A DNA stretch of 64,000 nucleotides, taken from NCBI GenBank assembly GCA_000733355.1, contig JNVV01000041.1:14201-78200 (forward strand), read 5' to 3'. The translations under genes and the position numbers were made by a program. Within the stretch, counting starts at the first letter, position 1. Each line of letters opens with the position of its first letter. Below are positions 11,494 through 22,500 of the stretch, in pieces. The notes beneath the pieces are model-generated. The model saw only the letters and a program-made list of their open reading frames with translations, was not told the DNA's origin and searched no databases. The DNA comes from Falciphora oryzae. Taxonomy: Eukaryota; Ascomycota; Sordariomycetes; Magnaporthales; Magnaporthaceae.

Positions 11494-11807
11494 TTCGGGG
11501 GTCTATCGCTATTAGCTTTTAGGCAGGGCGTTGGCCGTCGTTATAGGCTTAACGATTTTAAAAAACCTTTTAATAAACCTCTTGTAAAAGTTGGCGAAGC
11601 CAATAAAGGATTGGGAGTTTTTAAGGCATTTAGGGGCTTCCTATTGCATAATAGCATCCACTTTATCCTTAAACATTGCGATACCGTCGGGTCCTATAAT
11701 GTGACTAAAGAACTCGACTTCGTGCACCCCCTAACGCATTTGCGAGGGGCTACGGCTAGGTTATGTTTGGTAAAGCGGCGAAGCACCTCCTTTACCAAAC
11801 TATCGTG

Positions 11808-12239
11808 TTATTCCTTGGTCTTTGCGTATATTAGGAGGTCATCCAAATACACGAGGAGCCCGGCATCGATAAGGTCCATAAAGATATGGTTCATCATGCT
11901 TTGGAAGGTAGCGGGGGCGTTGATAAGGCCTATAGGCATAACCGTGAACTCGAAGACGCCGTATTTGCAGCGGAAGGCTGTAAGCCATTTGTGACCCTTT
12001 TTCATTCGAATTAGGTTAAACCCGGTTTTAAGGTCGATTTTCGTTTTCCATTTGGCATTCCGAAATCGATCCTGGAGTTCCGTGATAAGCGGGATAGGGC
12101 ACCGAATCGGAATCGTTTTAGCGTTTACGTCCCTATAGTCGACCACTACCTTTAAGGGATCGAGGGGGTCTTTCTTTTCTGCGAATATAAGGGGCGAACT
12201 GTTGGCAGTTTTGCATGGCCTAACCTTGCCGGTTCGCAC
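11808..12239 (-). pseudogene. Reverse transcriptase core (element A)
   Basis: Readable motifs are VVVDYRDVNAKTI, PIPLITELQDRFRNAKW, KIDLKTGFNLIRMKKG, FRCKYGVFEFTVMPIGLINA and the catalytic LVYLDDLLIYA box. This order is diagnostic of Ty3/gypsy reverse transcriptase. Stops interrupt the thumb region below 11808. Glu-to-Lys changes relative to the usual family sequence fit G-to-A change on the sense strand. The catalytic aspartates survive here. Confidence 0.9.
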
Positions 12240-12278
12240 ATGCTTTTCCAGCTAAAGCTTTAAAACGTCTAGCTCCCT

Positions 12279-12959
12279 TTAGCTCATTTGGTATAGGGGG
12301 CTATAGGTTAATTGGGCTCCTTCCTTTAGGTGAATTTCGTAGTCCCAGGGTTGATAATCGGGAAAACGGGTAGCGGCCGCTTCCGTTATAATAGGAAGGA
12401 ACTCCCTAAACTCCTTTGGTACCGATTCGAAGCCGTCCGAATCTGCTTTAGCCACTTCCTCAAGGGAAGGAATACCATGCCCGTACTTAATGGCTGTAAT
12501 AATTGCGGGTTCGACCGTTTTTATATCCTCCCGAAGGCGTAAGCCTTTTAAGGGCCGTAAATCTTGTGGCTTCCGGGCCCGGGGCTTGTTGCACTTCCGG
12601 CATTTGTTCGAATTCATCCGGATATCCCGAAAGTCGCGATTTAGTAACCCCAGCGGTGGGTATTGCCTTTGCCATGCGAAAGGCAGGATAATATCGCAAT
12701 CTGGATCCGTAGGACTAACTTCGAACGTTTCCGTAGAATAGTGCGTTTTGTGCCGGAGGGTAACGTCGATTACTAGTTGCTTTCCGGCCTCTAGTTCGAT
12801 TTTCCCTAAAAAGGAGGTCATTACGCAAGGGATAGCTCTGTCAACCAGGTGACCCGGGAGTTGCTTGGCTATTTTGTCCGACATAACCTTCGTATCGCTG
12901 CCTCCGTTTAAAAGGACCCGGACAGGTATCTCCTTCGATCCCTTCGCCCGTATGTACAT
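12279..12959 (-). pseudogene. Retropepsin-like protease and linker (element A)
   Basis: Residues about 12-20 read VRVLLNGGSDTKVMS, matching the aspartic protease site LLDGGSD with Asp changed to Asn. Further on are DCDIILPFAW and a hydrophobic linker, then FRDIRMNSNKCRKC. The protease would cut the polyprotein. The 226-codon frame is otherwise open and leads into the reverse transcriptase after a stop near 12270 (a Trp codon turned into TAG). Confidence 0.75.
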
Positions 12960-13028
12960 GCGAAGGATTAGCTTTGCGAGTTCCCTATCCGTTAAGGGCC
13001 TTCGTACAGCAGCGACGGTCGATAGTTG

Positions 13029-15623
13029 TTAACAGTTATCGTCCGATTCCGAATCTAATAGTTTAAAGATTCGTGATTCGCTCAGGGCTTTTAAGGTGAG
13101 GCCAGCGATTTTAGCCTTTTTAGCTTGTGGTTGTTCCTCCTGTTCGTCCGTTGCAGGGCGTTTAAGGATGAATTTGGTACCGGCCGTTTTGGCTGGTGTA
13201 GGAGGGAGCTCTTTGCCGTTAGTGTCCTTTTTTGCGTAGCATTCCAAGGTGTAGTGCCCTTCTTTTCCGCAACGCTAGCAGTCGGCCTTGGCCAACTTTC
13301 GTGCGTCGATATCGCGTTGTTCGATTCCTTCGAGTGCCAATTTGGTAGTAGTCCAAATGTTGGTTTTTTTATCGGCGGCTTTTTTATCGTTGGCCTTCCT
13401 TCCGGAACGGGAGCTTAAGGATGGACTTGGGTTCCTGTCTTTGGAGCCTTTACCGCGGCGACGGCTCGCGTTCGAGCGCTTTTGATTCGAAGCGGGCTCG
13501 TCTTTTCCCTTTTCCCTTTAGCCCGTTCCTTGCATCAAAGCTTTAATAAAGGCTTTATCCGCAAGCTTTTGCTCGTAAGTAATCCCTGCCTTTTAAAAGG
13601 CTTCGAGGAATTCGGCGTCGTTCGTAAGGATTCGACCTTTATTAGCATATACCAAATCGGCGATACCCTCGGGTAGCGAAAATCGGACGAAATCCCGGAA
13701 GGTCGTGCCGGTTTATCGGGTAGTGATATTGTATTGCCCTAACTCCGTTAAGTAGCTGACGATATCGCCGTTGTACTTTAAGGACCGGAGCTTTTTAGCA
13801 TCGGTTCGTTCCTCGTTAGGGTCCTTATAATGCTCCTCTAGCGACGAAACGTATCCTTTCCAAAAATTTTAAACGTTTATAAATTCCAATGAACGTGCCC
13901 TAGCTACGTGCCATTAAAGGGCGGCTCCTTTTAAAAGGGACCCGACCCAAATGATACGGTGCGGGTTACCCGTAAAGCTTTGGGGGCAGGCGTTTATATA
14001 AGCTTGTACCACGAACTACCAATCTTTAAATTTAATGCGGTCCCTTTCGAAAGCGCTGGGGGCTTTAAGCTGCACGGGGTTGACTATAAAAACCGTGCTT
14101 TGGGAAATTCCCCTAAGGGGTTGCGAGGCCCTATCGTTTAGCGGAGAAGGTGATTGGAACAGCCGTAGCCTTCGGTTAAGAGGTCGCGGTGGCAGGTTAT
14201 TATCGCTATCATCCGATTCCGAAGAGTCCGAAAGGTCCGGATTACCGGCGGGTTGTCCTTATGTCCGTCCCGGCGTAATGCTTATGCGGGCTTGGTTTGT
14301 TCGGGTTTATAAATCCCTTAAGGTCCTTTCCATTTATGCGGCCAGCAAGCCGGCGTTCGATCCAACGATCCGTTCCCGCGCTATCGAGCTTGTTTGTTTA
14401 AAAGCGGAAGGCGGAAGTATATCGGTATCAACTTCGGCCCTATCTTCCCTAATAGGGACAGGTACGTCCTGGGGAGAGCTTCGGTTTGATCCGGGTTGTT
14501 GAAACGATCGTTGCAGGGCCGAAAATACAGTAGCCGATTTAGGTCGCTTTCCTTGTGCTGTAAGCCGCCGGCTTTCCCGTACGGCGTCCTTAACAAGCTG
14601 GCGAGTTTGGGCCAATATACGTCGCTCGGCTTCGGTAAAAGCCTCGGGCGAAACATGCTCTTTAGTTAGGAGATTTTAGATTTGGGCATCTTTATCGACG
14701 GCCCAGTTAGTAACTCCCTTTTCGAAAGTGGAAAACCGTGCTTGTAGGTTTTGCAAATGGTTTTATTAGGCCCGAATAACGTCCCGAAGCTAAACTAGGG
14801 CCTCCGAACGGGTCTGTTGCTTTTTGGCCAAAGTGGCAACCGTAGCCCAAACTTATTATGCAAATGCCTAGCTTTCTCCGATAATCCGTTGCCGGAATGC
14901 CTTTTGTTATTCGGTAAAAGCGATTAGGCCTTCCTTATATAAAGAAACGACGGTATTGTACGCGTGGGTGATGTGGTCGTAATGGGTCCTGATTTCGCGG
15001 ATTTGTTCCCGATCGGCGAGGATTTCCTGGCTCACATTTCGGGATAGGGCCGAAATGGCTTCGTGCGTATTGATGAATTCCCGCTGGATTTCAGTCATCT
15101 AGCCCGGGGGATCCTGAAGGCGTCCTACGGATATAAGGGCTTGTTGTTCGAGGGCCATGCTGAAAGGGGGTGCCGAATACAGGATAAATGCCCCCTAATC
15201 GTCGAGCATAGGGGTATTTTGACGTTCTTCCGGTGCAGACCGGGAGGGGCCTTCGGGGGCTTTTCCGGCCGCTTTTCCAGATTGGGCCGGCATCGTATCG
15301 GCAGGTATACCGGAATCGCTGGGCAAAAAAGGGGATTTTATTGATTCCCCGGCCGGCATACCGAAATCGCTTGGTAAGGAAGGAGATATCGTTGCAAACG
15401 AAATGAGGGGGTCCGGTTCCCTATATTCCTGGGCAGCGTAAAGTCCCAAACGTACAAAGGAGATCTTCCTGCCTCTTTTAAAATCCCGTAATTTCGCTAA
15501 GGCGATTGAAAGGGTGAAACGACCGTCCTGTATATTCTTTTCGCTTTTACCCGTTTGAAAACACCGGTGATAGTCAAAATGTCTGTGGTATGGCCCCAGG
15601 GTTTTATTCGCTAAAAAAGGCAA
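13029..15623 (-). pseudogene. Gag region (element A)
   Basis: Broken frames on the minus strand make up the nucleocapsid precursor. The 15623-15195 frame includes FTLSIALAKLRDFKRGRKIS and acidic/proline-rich text. The 15098-14907 frame has EAISALSRNVSQEILADREQ. The 14615-14334 frame is Gln/Ser-rich. The C-terminus carries a zinc knuckle C*RCGKEGHYTLEC (about 13250-13290, with the second position a stop) and then PTPAKTAGTKFILKRPA. Gag binds and packages the RNA. Frame changes and stops show inactivity. Confidence 0.75.
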
Positions 15624-15708
15624 TAGTTGGGGCTTGGGGTGCCGACTGACAAGGCCTTTCCAAAGCTTAGGAGGAAAGATAGTAAGGCTTCCGTCAGGGG
15701 GCAGAGCG

Positions 15709-15720
15709 TAGAAAGATTAT
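15709..15720 (-). promoter_or_regulatory. Self-complementary primer binding site of element A
   Basis: On the minus strand ATAATCTTTCTA lies one base after the 5' LTR. Its exact complement TAGAAAGATTAT occurs in the LTR (minus strand from 15781 to 15770), about 72 bp downstream of the start of the TATA box. This is the arrangement of Tf1/sushi self-priming elements, where the 5' end of the transcript folds back to prime. I did not notice a tRNA-type primer match. Confidence 0.7.
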
Positions 15721-15721
15721 T

Positions 15722-16006
15722 TGTAACAAGGGGTTAAAAACGGCTTGGAAAAGGATCTTTATATTGCAGATAATCTTTCTATGGGCTTAAGAGATGCTTG
15801 AGGAAGAAGGAATCTTTCCTGGAGGATATAGGAGATGGCAGGGTTTATATAAACCACCCTGTGATCCGTGCGAAGTATTGAATACATGATTCACACTGCC
15901 CCTCCGGCCTTCGGCCTTTGGGCCTCGGGGCCGTTGGGCACCTATACCGGTTCCCGGACCTTCTGTGGGGCCGATTAGGTAAGTCCACAAGTTCTTCCGT
16001 GTGACA
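15722..16006 (-). repeat. 5' LTR of element A
   Basis: It is 285 bp. It carries the TATA box TTTATATAAA at 15844-15853 and the self-primer donor at 15770-15781. Its differences from the other LTR are almost all transitions. Confidence 0.93.
15844..15853 (-). promoter_or_regulatory. TATA box in 5' LTR of element A
   Basis: TTTATATAAA is palindromic and conserved in the LTR copies at 3160, 9033, 15722 and 28232; the variant LTR at 26426 has TATATAAA at the same place. Confidence 0.7.
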
Positions 16007-16011
16007 TAGCA
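16007..16011. other. Target-site duplication TAGCA (right) of element A
   Basis: It is identical to 9028-9032. Confidence 0.9.
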
Positions 16012-16192
16012 TACCATTGGGATTGGGTATACCGTTCGACGTTAAAGCATCCAATAGCAAAGCAGGTAGTAATATTCCGCATAATATCGTTGCGTCCATA
16101 TCCAAAGTTTTAAACGCGATTTATAAAATTAAAATTATCGTATACGAAAACGAAAAAGGGGTTATAGGCGATCCGGCGGAGGTTGTGCTATA
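16012..16192 (+). pseudogene. Continuation of the sequence interrupted by element A
   Basis: An open stretch reads PLGLGIPFDVKASNSKAGSN and then HNIVASISKVLNAIYKIK, stopping near 16192. I do not recognise it. It is the right part of what precedes 9028. Confidence 0.3.
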
Positions 16193-16230
16193 AACGTAAT
16201 AATACTTTAATATTCAAATTATAAAAAATG

Positions 16231-17100
16231 CTATTCCGCCGCAAGCATACGTACTTTTGCAACCGCCACCAACTCGTTTATTTGCGTTTTTGCTTGCCGA
16301 TAGGAACAACAAACTCCAAGCCCTGCTAGCATTTCGACCACCGGCTTAGGAACACCATTATTAAGCAAATAGATTCCCAAACTTTTCGATAAATAATTGC
16401 TTCGTTTAGGGAACCGGGCGTTCGCTAATATGCTTGCAAGCATAAAGCGGGGACCAGTATATTTATTATGACGAAGGCGAGCATTTTGTGACGACGGCTG
16501 GTTCGGCCTATATAACGACCAATGGTTACGATTATTAGCTATTAAGTGGTCGAAAAGTGCAGATAAATTTGACGCATTTTGACGGAAAACGATATTTGTT
16601 TGGCCGAGGTTTGTACTAATCCATGAATTGTCGCAAAGATTTTTGGCGGATGCTAGCCCATCCCTTTGTGCTACGGCAGCAGGGTCGAACTGGTTGAAAG
16701 GCGCGTACGCGCTTAATGTGGCAAAGTCGTTACGTAATTTCGGAAAGGCTGCCGATGGCGATGTCGTCCTTTTGTTCGCAAGTTGGATCGTAATGCCGGC
16801 AGCGTGGAACGCGCGTAAAATTTCGTCGTCGTTAATGAGTTAAAACAGGGTTCGAATGCGAGGACCTTTGGATGGGCTTATTGTGGTATTAATTTCGCAT
16901 ATCCATTGTTTAAAAAAGGAAGCGAATAAACCTTTAACTTTTCGCCTTCCCCTTCCCAACCTTTAAACATTTCGTCCTCTCTAAAACTGGAGGGTATTTT
17001 GTACGAGCTATAAGTTTTCTTCAGGATCGTCGTTATAATCGCTGTCATTTCTGTCGTCGCTATCATCGCCATCCTCATCCCCGCCATCCCCGCCATTTCC
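16231..17100 (-). pseudogene. DUF6589-like fungal multicopy protein relic (N-terminal part)
   Basis: The minus strand from about 16880 to 16231 stays in one frame with a single stop (near 16840). It reads INDDEILRAFHAAGITIQLA, LFDHLIANNRNHW, MLASILANARFPKRSNYLSK and then GIYLLNNGVPKPVVEMLAGL followed by GVCCSYRQAKTQINEL. The last part (a list of arginine/lysine-rich and 'LG..SY' elements) resembles the region before DUF6589 in transposon-associated fungal proteins, whose function is unknown. Above 16880 the minus strand is methionine-rich low complexity. The family assignment is from memory and tentative. Confidence 0.4.
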
Positions 17101-17390
17101 ATCCCCGCTATTTTTACTAATATCCATACGGTTTGGGATAAGTGTTAGGGGTTGCGGGGTGGAGCTAAAAGGCGTAGTAAGGTCGGAATCTAACAGTTCG
17201 ACACCCGACAGCCTTGCAATGATAGATGGCTGGGACTGCTAGGATTGCGCGAAAAGTGACGGCGACGAAGGCGAAATAAACATTTTGCCTATAAATGAAA
17301 TATTATTTATTGCAAATAAAAGGTATATTGAGGGGAAAATACGGTAGCTGTTCGTAGGCACAAAAGTTATGGTTAGGGGTTGGGAACGAA

Positions 17391-17535
17391 TTGTGCCAAA
17401 CCCCGACTTTTTCGCACCATCTTACCTCAAACCAGATGGTGGTAAAGTTGAGGGGGGGTTGTGATTGGCTGGGGGGGTGGTGGGGCCGGGGAAGTGGGGC
17501 CGGGGACTTGGGGAACTTCGCGCCACACTGGTCTG
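17391..17535 (+). other. G-run-rich tract with quadruplex potential
   Basis: Seven or more runs of three to seven G lie on the plus strand between 17446 and 17515. It is an abrupt GC island between AT-rich decayed blocks, just before the gag of element D. It may belong to that element's untranslated leader. Confidence 0.5.
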
Positions 17536-17539
17536 AGTC

Positions 17540-18295
17540 ACTGAGACTACTCCGAAATATAGCGTTGATATTTTTAAGGCTAACGCTACCTTTTCGGAGG
17601 TGAGGAATTGGGTCCAAGGTATTAAAAAAGGGAATGCGTTATACGATGGCGCCCCCGATTTGGTGCAGGTAATTTAGGCAATGCTTTCGCTATATTACGA
17701 GGTAGCCGCTAATTGGAGGATTTACGCTGAAGGATTGTATGGTTCGGCCGAGTTCCATTAGTGGCTATGGAAGGATTTCGTTAATTATTTCGAAAAGGGA
17801 CGAGTCGACCCGACCATTCAAATTTACTATAGCTGGATTAGCTATAAGTAGCTATATTAGGGTTATTAAAAATCCCCGGTGTCGTTCCTTACCAAATGGC
17901 AAATATTAGTACAAAAGATTGAACCTAAAGCTTTATGGACGGACTTTTAGTAGCTATTTCGCTTGTTAAGAGAGTTTTTTTTCCATTTGCAAAATTGGTT
18001 ATAGGATGAGCTGGTAGCCGACGCGCAAACCAATGGGATACCCTTAAGGACGTTACTAACGCAGCTGAAAGGAAATGGGCTGTTAAAAAGGGCAAGCTTT
18101 CCGGCAGAACGTTCGAGTATCGCTAGTCCTAAAAGCCTTACAAGAACTAGCGCCTTTCGGGATACCACTTCCGAGGAAGGGACGAACGAAAAAGACGGCT
18201 TAACCGGCAAAATGACCGCCGGCCTAACGGCCGTAATAATTCGCGCCGTTTCGATTCCAAACGGCAGGATTCCCGCCGTTATAAAAAGAGGTTAG
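17540..18295 (+). pseudogene. Gag of element D, N-terminal part
   Basis: The frame reads FSEVRNWVQGIKKGNALYDG-like sequence, then APDLVQVI-stop-AMLSLYYEVA, LTKWQILVQKIEPKALW, and a basic tail RRFDSKRQDSRRYKKR. The tryptophan-containing helix-rich text followed by a basic, Arg-rich tail is usual for gypsy gag. It is interrupted at 18295 by element E and continues at 24638. Confidence 0.6.
18291..18295. other. Target-site duplication GTTAG (left) of element E
   Basis: It matches 24633-24637 exactly. Confidence 0.9.
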
Positions 18296-18511
18296 TGTAA
18301 CGCCCCAGGGCAGTTCACCGCACGCCGCAGGCATCCACGTAAGCACGCGTCACGAAATGGCTCGTGCGATGAAACGCCGCACCGCTTTTTCTACCGCATC
18401 GCGCCTTCGGCGCGCCGCGCCTTTCTTCCCTATTTCCTCCCCATAAAAAAGTCTTCAGTCCATAGCATCAATTGCACCTAGCTGCGAAGCCTACGCTCCC
18501 TAATCGTAACA
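18296..18511 (+). repeat. 5' LTR of element E
   Basis: It runs TGTAACGCC...CGTAACA, 216 bp. It holds the mutated self-primer donor ATAAAAAAGT at 18443-18452, which the 3' LTR keeps as ATAGAAGAGT. Confidence 0.92.
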
Positions 18512-18513
18512 CT

Positions 18514-18523
18514 ACTCTTCTAT
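18514..18523 (+). promoter_or_regulatory. Self-complementary primer binding site of element E
   Basis: ACTCTTCTAT lies two bases after the 5' LTR. Its complement ATAGAAGAGT is present in the 3' LTR at 24564-24573, and the 5' LTR copy differs by G-to-A changes only. Confidence 0.65.
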
Positions 18524-18937
18524 CTCCATATCTCGCTGGCTAAGCGATCTATTAAATACAACACCACTCATTTCACCCCCTAACTCCGTCGGACGTAAAC
18601 GACGCAAAACCTCACGCGACAACACGACCCTATGCCCAAAAAAAAGGACTAGGGGTCGTCTACGAAAAAATCATCTCGCCTAACAAAAAACGTGTTAAAA
18701 AAGCCTACCGAAGCTAACCCCGCGGCAAAAAATACGCCGTCCCAACCTACAAACCTAAAAAACGATATCGAATCCGAAATCAAGGTCTTTTACGAGCCCG
18801 ACGTCGCGCTCGCGAAATAAAAGACCAACCCCAATCACCCGTTCCAAAGCGCAAAAAAGCAATTATAATAAAAAGAAAACCAAACGCCTAAATCAACAAA
18901 CGAAAACCTAATCGAAAATAACAACCCAAATACAACC

Positions 18938-20026
18938 ATGTCTAATCAAACCCTTTCCCCGCCTGCCCAGCAAGCCAACGTAGCGGCGGTTATCGCCGCC
19001 GTTATATCCCAACTCCGAACCCAAAGCGCCTCCATCTCCCGCCAATCTACCCCAGCCGAAAGCGTTTTTAAAAGCATAACGTTCGTACCTATTGGCGTAG
19101 CCGCCCTCCCAACCTTCAAACCCTACGACGACAAAGGCGGCATAACAACCAAAAACCCAAACTACAACTCGAAAAATAAACGCACCGGAATGGAGCCTAG
19201 CGCCTTCAGCGGCGACAAAAACGAATTTACCAATTGGGTGGTCCGTTTAGCCGACAAATTCATAAAAGACGACACCACCTTCAAAAACAAGCGCAATTAT
19301 ATGGCTGTAATTTATGCGAATACGACCGGAAATGCCAACTTCCTCCTCAAAACCCGATACAACCCCTCCTCCAAAAACCCGTTTACCAACGCGTCAAAAA
19401 TAGTAGCCACGCTCGCCGCCGTTTATCACAACGCCTATCAACCTACCAAAGCTCGAACCGAACTTAGCAAAATAATATACGACCCAGCTAATAAATCCAT
19501 AAATATCTACCAATTCATCGCAAAAATTAACGTACTAGCCAACCGCGCTAACATTATTATAAAAAAACGCAAAAGTATTTTTTTTAAGCATATTCCCCCA
19601 AATTTTAATCCCCGCCTATTTAACGATACCAAAAACCCCAACATCAACTACGAAATATTTACCCGCAACGTAACCGGCGCCGCCCTAGCCCATTATCGTA
19701 CCCACCTAATTCGCAAAAAAAAACAAACAAAAACCCCGAAAAAAAATAACAAACGTCGCAAACACCGCGGGCGCAAATTCCGTATTCCCGACGTGCTTAA
19801 AAATAAAGCCCCCAAAAAAGACACCGAACTAGCCACGCCCAAAACGAACAGCGCTTACTACGCCTGCGGCGAACAAAATCATTTAACTCGAAACTGCCAG
19901 GAAAAGAAAAAAATCGCCGCAATTTTCCGCCGCCTCGAAACAAAAAAAGCACTATTTAACGAAAAAAGCGACTCGAGCACCAACAAATCGATTTTATCGT
20001 ATTCGGCATACGAATTAAAAAATTAA
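18938..20026 (+). pseudogene. Gag of element E (open frame, zinc knuckle broken)
   Basis: An open frame of 362 codons starts MSNQTLSPPAQQANVAAVIA. It has a helix-rich middle including SGDKNEFTNWVVRLADKFIK, the usual place of the capsid-like domain. The C-terminus is Lys/Arg-rich and then YYACGEQNHLTRNCQEKKK, a CX2CX4HX4C knuckle whose first cysteine has become tyrosine. Asn and Lys are strongly over-represented, as expected from GAC-to-AAC and GAG-to-AAG changes. The frame is long but the knuckle and later genes are dead, so the product is unlikely to serve. Confidence 0.8.
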
Positions 20027-21060
20027 ATAAACCGCCGGAAGTTTCCTCGGCGGTCCAAATGCTAAATATAGCTAAAATCGGTAATAAAAGTCAACCCTTT
20101 TTCCTTTTTAAAGCGCAATTCTAACGCAACGGTTTTAAAATCGATTTTAAAGCACTTTGTAATATTAAAGCCATAGCCCACCTCCTTATTAGCTACAAAA
20201 CAGCCGCTTTTGCTAAAAAGCACTTTAAAACCGAAATTAAACGGCTATTTTAACCCATTGCCCTTTCCGATTTCCGTAATCTCCTAATAACAAATGTAAC
20301 CTATATCCTTATCGCCACTTTCGAAATAAACGGCCGCCGTTTCGTCGATTAAAAGTTCTGGATCGCAAATACTAGTTACGATATCTTTATAAAATTGCTT
20401 TAGCTGGCAAAAAAAAACCTTCTCCTCCGCCTATCGAAACGGGAAATTATTTAACCCGACGCCCTACTTAATAATACCAAATTTTCCCCGGCCATTACCA
20501 TTTCCCTATCCAACGGTCGCTTTAACGCCGTAGCCCAACGTAATACCTAACGGCGAAATCGCTTAATGGATTAGCAAATTAAAAAAAAACGTCAATCGCA
20601 CCAAATTTAAACCATCCTTACTAACCCGGAACGGCAACGGCAATTTCAATCGCACCCCAAATCGGTAACCTTTTCCCTCCCCCCGCCGACGAAAATCCAA
20701 GCTTTCCAAACCCAAATTAAAAACGACCCCCGCCAAAAAAGGTGGAAGTTTTTGCCCTTTCCAAACGCCCTAATTCCTTTCGAAAGCCCCGAATTTACCG
20801 CTAAGATCCAAATAATCTCGGTCAAACCCTAACGAACCTTTTCTAGCTAGCCGATTCCCTTTCCCGTTAACAAAAACTATAAGCATATTAAATTCGTCCA
20901 AAACCTAATTCCCCCGGAAATTGCTTATTTAAAAAGGTTTTTTTTTAAAAAAGCTTCCACCAAACTTCCACCGAATCGACCTAGGCATAACGTAATCCTC
21001 AAACTAGAAAAACCTTTAAAAAAATCGCCGCCTACCTACCGGACACCTTTCTCAATGCTC
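20027..21060 (+). pseudogene. Decayed protease and upstream pol of element E
   Basis: Traces only are seen: SILVTISL-like and hydrophobic fragments, and stops in all frames. By position this is the protease and the start of reverse transcriptase. Confidence 0.4.
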
Positions 21061-22081
21061 CCACTCGAAAAATAAACTACCGACGAACTTTTCGCTTTCA
21101 ATTTTATTAAGCCCTATATAGCTAACAAACCTGCTTTAAACCTTTTCGTTCCGAAACTACATTCGAACGAACGGCGTTTTTATTAAAACTATCGCTAAAT
21201 AAACAAATTTCTTAAATCCCGCTTCGTTTTAGCACCCGACGTTAACGGCACGATTTCCAAATATAACAAGGCCAAAAAACTATCCAAAATCGACATTATC
21301 CGCGCGTTTAACCAATTGTTAATATCGGTAAAGTCACGGTACTTAACGGCTTTCCGGACACGCTAAAGGACATTTTAATAAAAAATCCTCCCTTTCGGAC
21401 TTAAAATCGGCCCAATTTGGTAGCAAACGTTTATTAACGCCCAATTAAACGAGCTTTTAAACGTTTTCGCGAACACGTACGCTAACAACGTCCTAATCTA
21501 TTCGAAAAAATCTAACGAAGCCACGCATTAGGCTTATATCGAAAAGGTTATTTACCGGTTAAACCAAACCCACCTCTAAAAAAACATCAAAAAAAGCCGG
21601 TTTAATACCACGATATTGGAATACTTGGGTTTAGTTATCAAAATCGGCCAAAACGTCCGGATAAACCCTACCAAAATAGCCGCCATTACCAACTGGAAAT
21701 TCGAAAACCTTACTAACAAATTTGCGGTTAAATCCTTCCTCGGATTATGCAATTACGTACGAATATTTTATCACCACGCGAGCGACGGTGCCAAACCCTT
21801 AACACATCTCCTTAAAAAAAACGCCACCTTCGAAATAGGGCCTAAACAAAAAAGCGCCTTTAAGAAAATGAAAAAGCTAGCTACCAAAACCCCGGTCCTA
21901 GCGTTTTTTACCCCGGGACGCCCGACCCAAATCAAAGCCGACGCGTTACGCAACGCCACAAAAGGAATTATCTAGCAACAACAAAAAAACGGGATCTAAA
22001 AACCAGTAGGTTACTTCAACAAAACCATATTTCCAATTAAACGAGCGTACCCAATCCAAAATCGAAAACTCTTCGCCGTTA
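21061..22081 (+). pseudogene. Reverse transcriptase and RNase H start of element E
   Basis: Near 21470 the frame reads ANTYANNVLIYSKKSNEATH, the decayed Y-x-D-D box (D changed to N). Then 21616-21975 is open with MEYLGLVIKIGQNVRINPTK, SFLGLCNYVRIFYHHASDGA and KPLTHLLKKNATFEIGPKQK. This is the thumb and connection of a Ty3/gypsy enzyme, followed by RNase H text PGRPTQIKADALRNATKGI (T-D-A-S-D equivalent decayed). It is interrupted at 22081 by the MITE and continues at 22501. Confidence 0.75.
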
Positions 22082-22498
22082 ACGTGGTTCACAAGTGAGT
22101 GGATCAAACAAGCGAGTGGATCACCTGAAAATGCATACAAAAAATGTCAGTGCATTTTGTTTAAATTACGGTAGAATTTCCTAAAAATTTAACCAGTTAT
22201 TATTAAAAATAATTCTTTAGTAAAAATATTTTTTCGGAATTTTTATACATTTTATACATCGTATAATAATAAAATATAAATAAAGTTTATTTATTTTATT
22301 TACTTTCATTTAAATATCTAACCCTAACCCCTTAAAAAAATTCGGAAAAAATATTTTTACAAAAAGATTATTTTTAATAATAACTGGTTAAATTTTTAGG
22401 AAATTCCACTGTAAATTGAACAAATTGCGCCGACATTTTTTGTATGCATTTTCGGGTGATCCACTCGCTTGTTTGATCCACTCACTTGTGAACCACGT
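22082..22498. mobile_element. Fold-back MITE related to pogo elements, TSD TA
   Basis: This 417-bp, very AT-rich sequence is flanked by TA at 22080-22081 and 22499-22500. The ends are inverted copies: ACGTGGTTCACAAGTGAGTG at the left, its complement at the right. Inverted similarity continues inward for about 165 bp per arm, so almost the whole element can fold into one hairpin around a short middle. It has no coding capacity. The ends resemble those of the pogo transposon at 38750-40611 (shared ACGTGGT and two GTGGATCA motifs), which suggests that such a transposase moved it. It splits the RNase H region of element E. Confidence 0.88.
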
Positions 22499-22500
22499 TA

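Larger units (their letters stand above)
9033..16006 (-). mobile_element. Element A: complete Ty3/gypsy chromovirus, minus orientation
   Basis: It is 6974 bp with 285-bp LTRs at each end (9033-9317 and 15722-16006) and a perfect 5-bp duplication TAGCA. On the minus strand the order is 5' LTR, primer site, gag, protease, reverse transcriptase, RNase H, integrase, chromodomain, polypurine tract, 3' LTR. This is the Ty3/gypsy order, and the chromodomain places it among chromoviruses. Stops and Asp-to-Asn changes make it inactive. The two LTRs differ mainly by transitions. It inserted into the unassigned decayed sequence that follows the helicase relic. Fragments of relatives lie at 2012-2644, 3160-3444 and 26426-28516. 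Confidence 0.95.

Noticed and set aside
22319..22332. Interstitial telomere repeat
   Set aside because: Only two units of CCCTAA type occur, inside an AT-rich MITE; too short to call.
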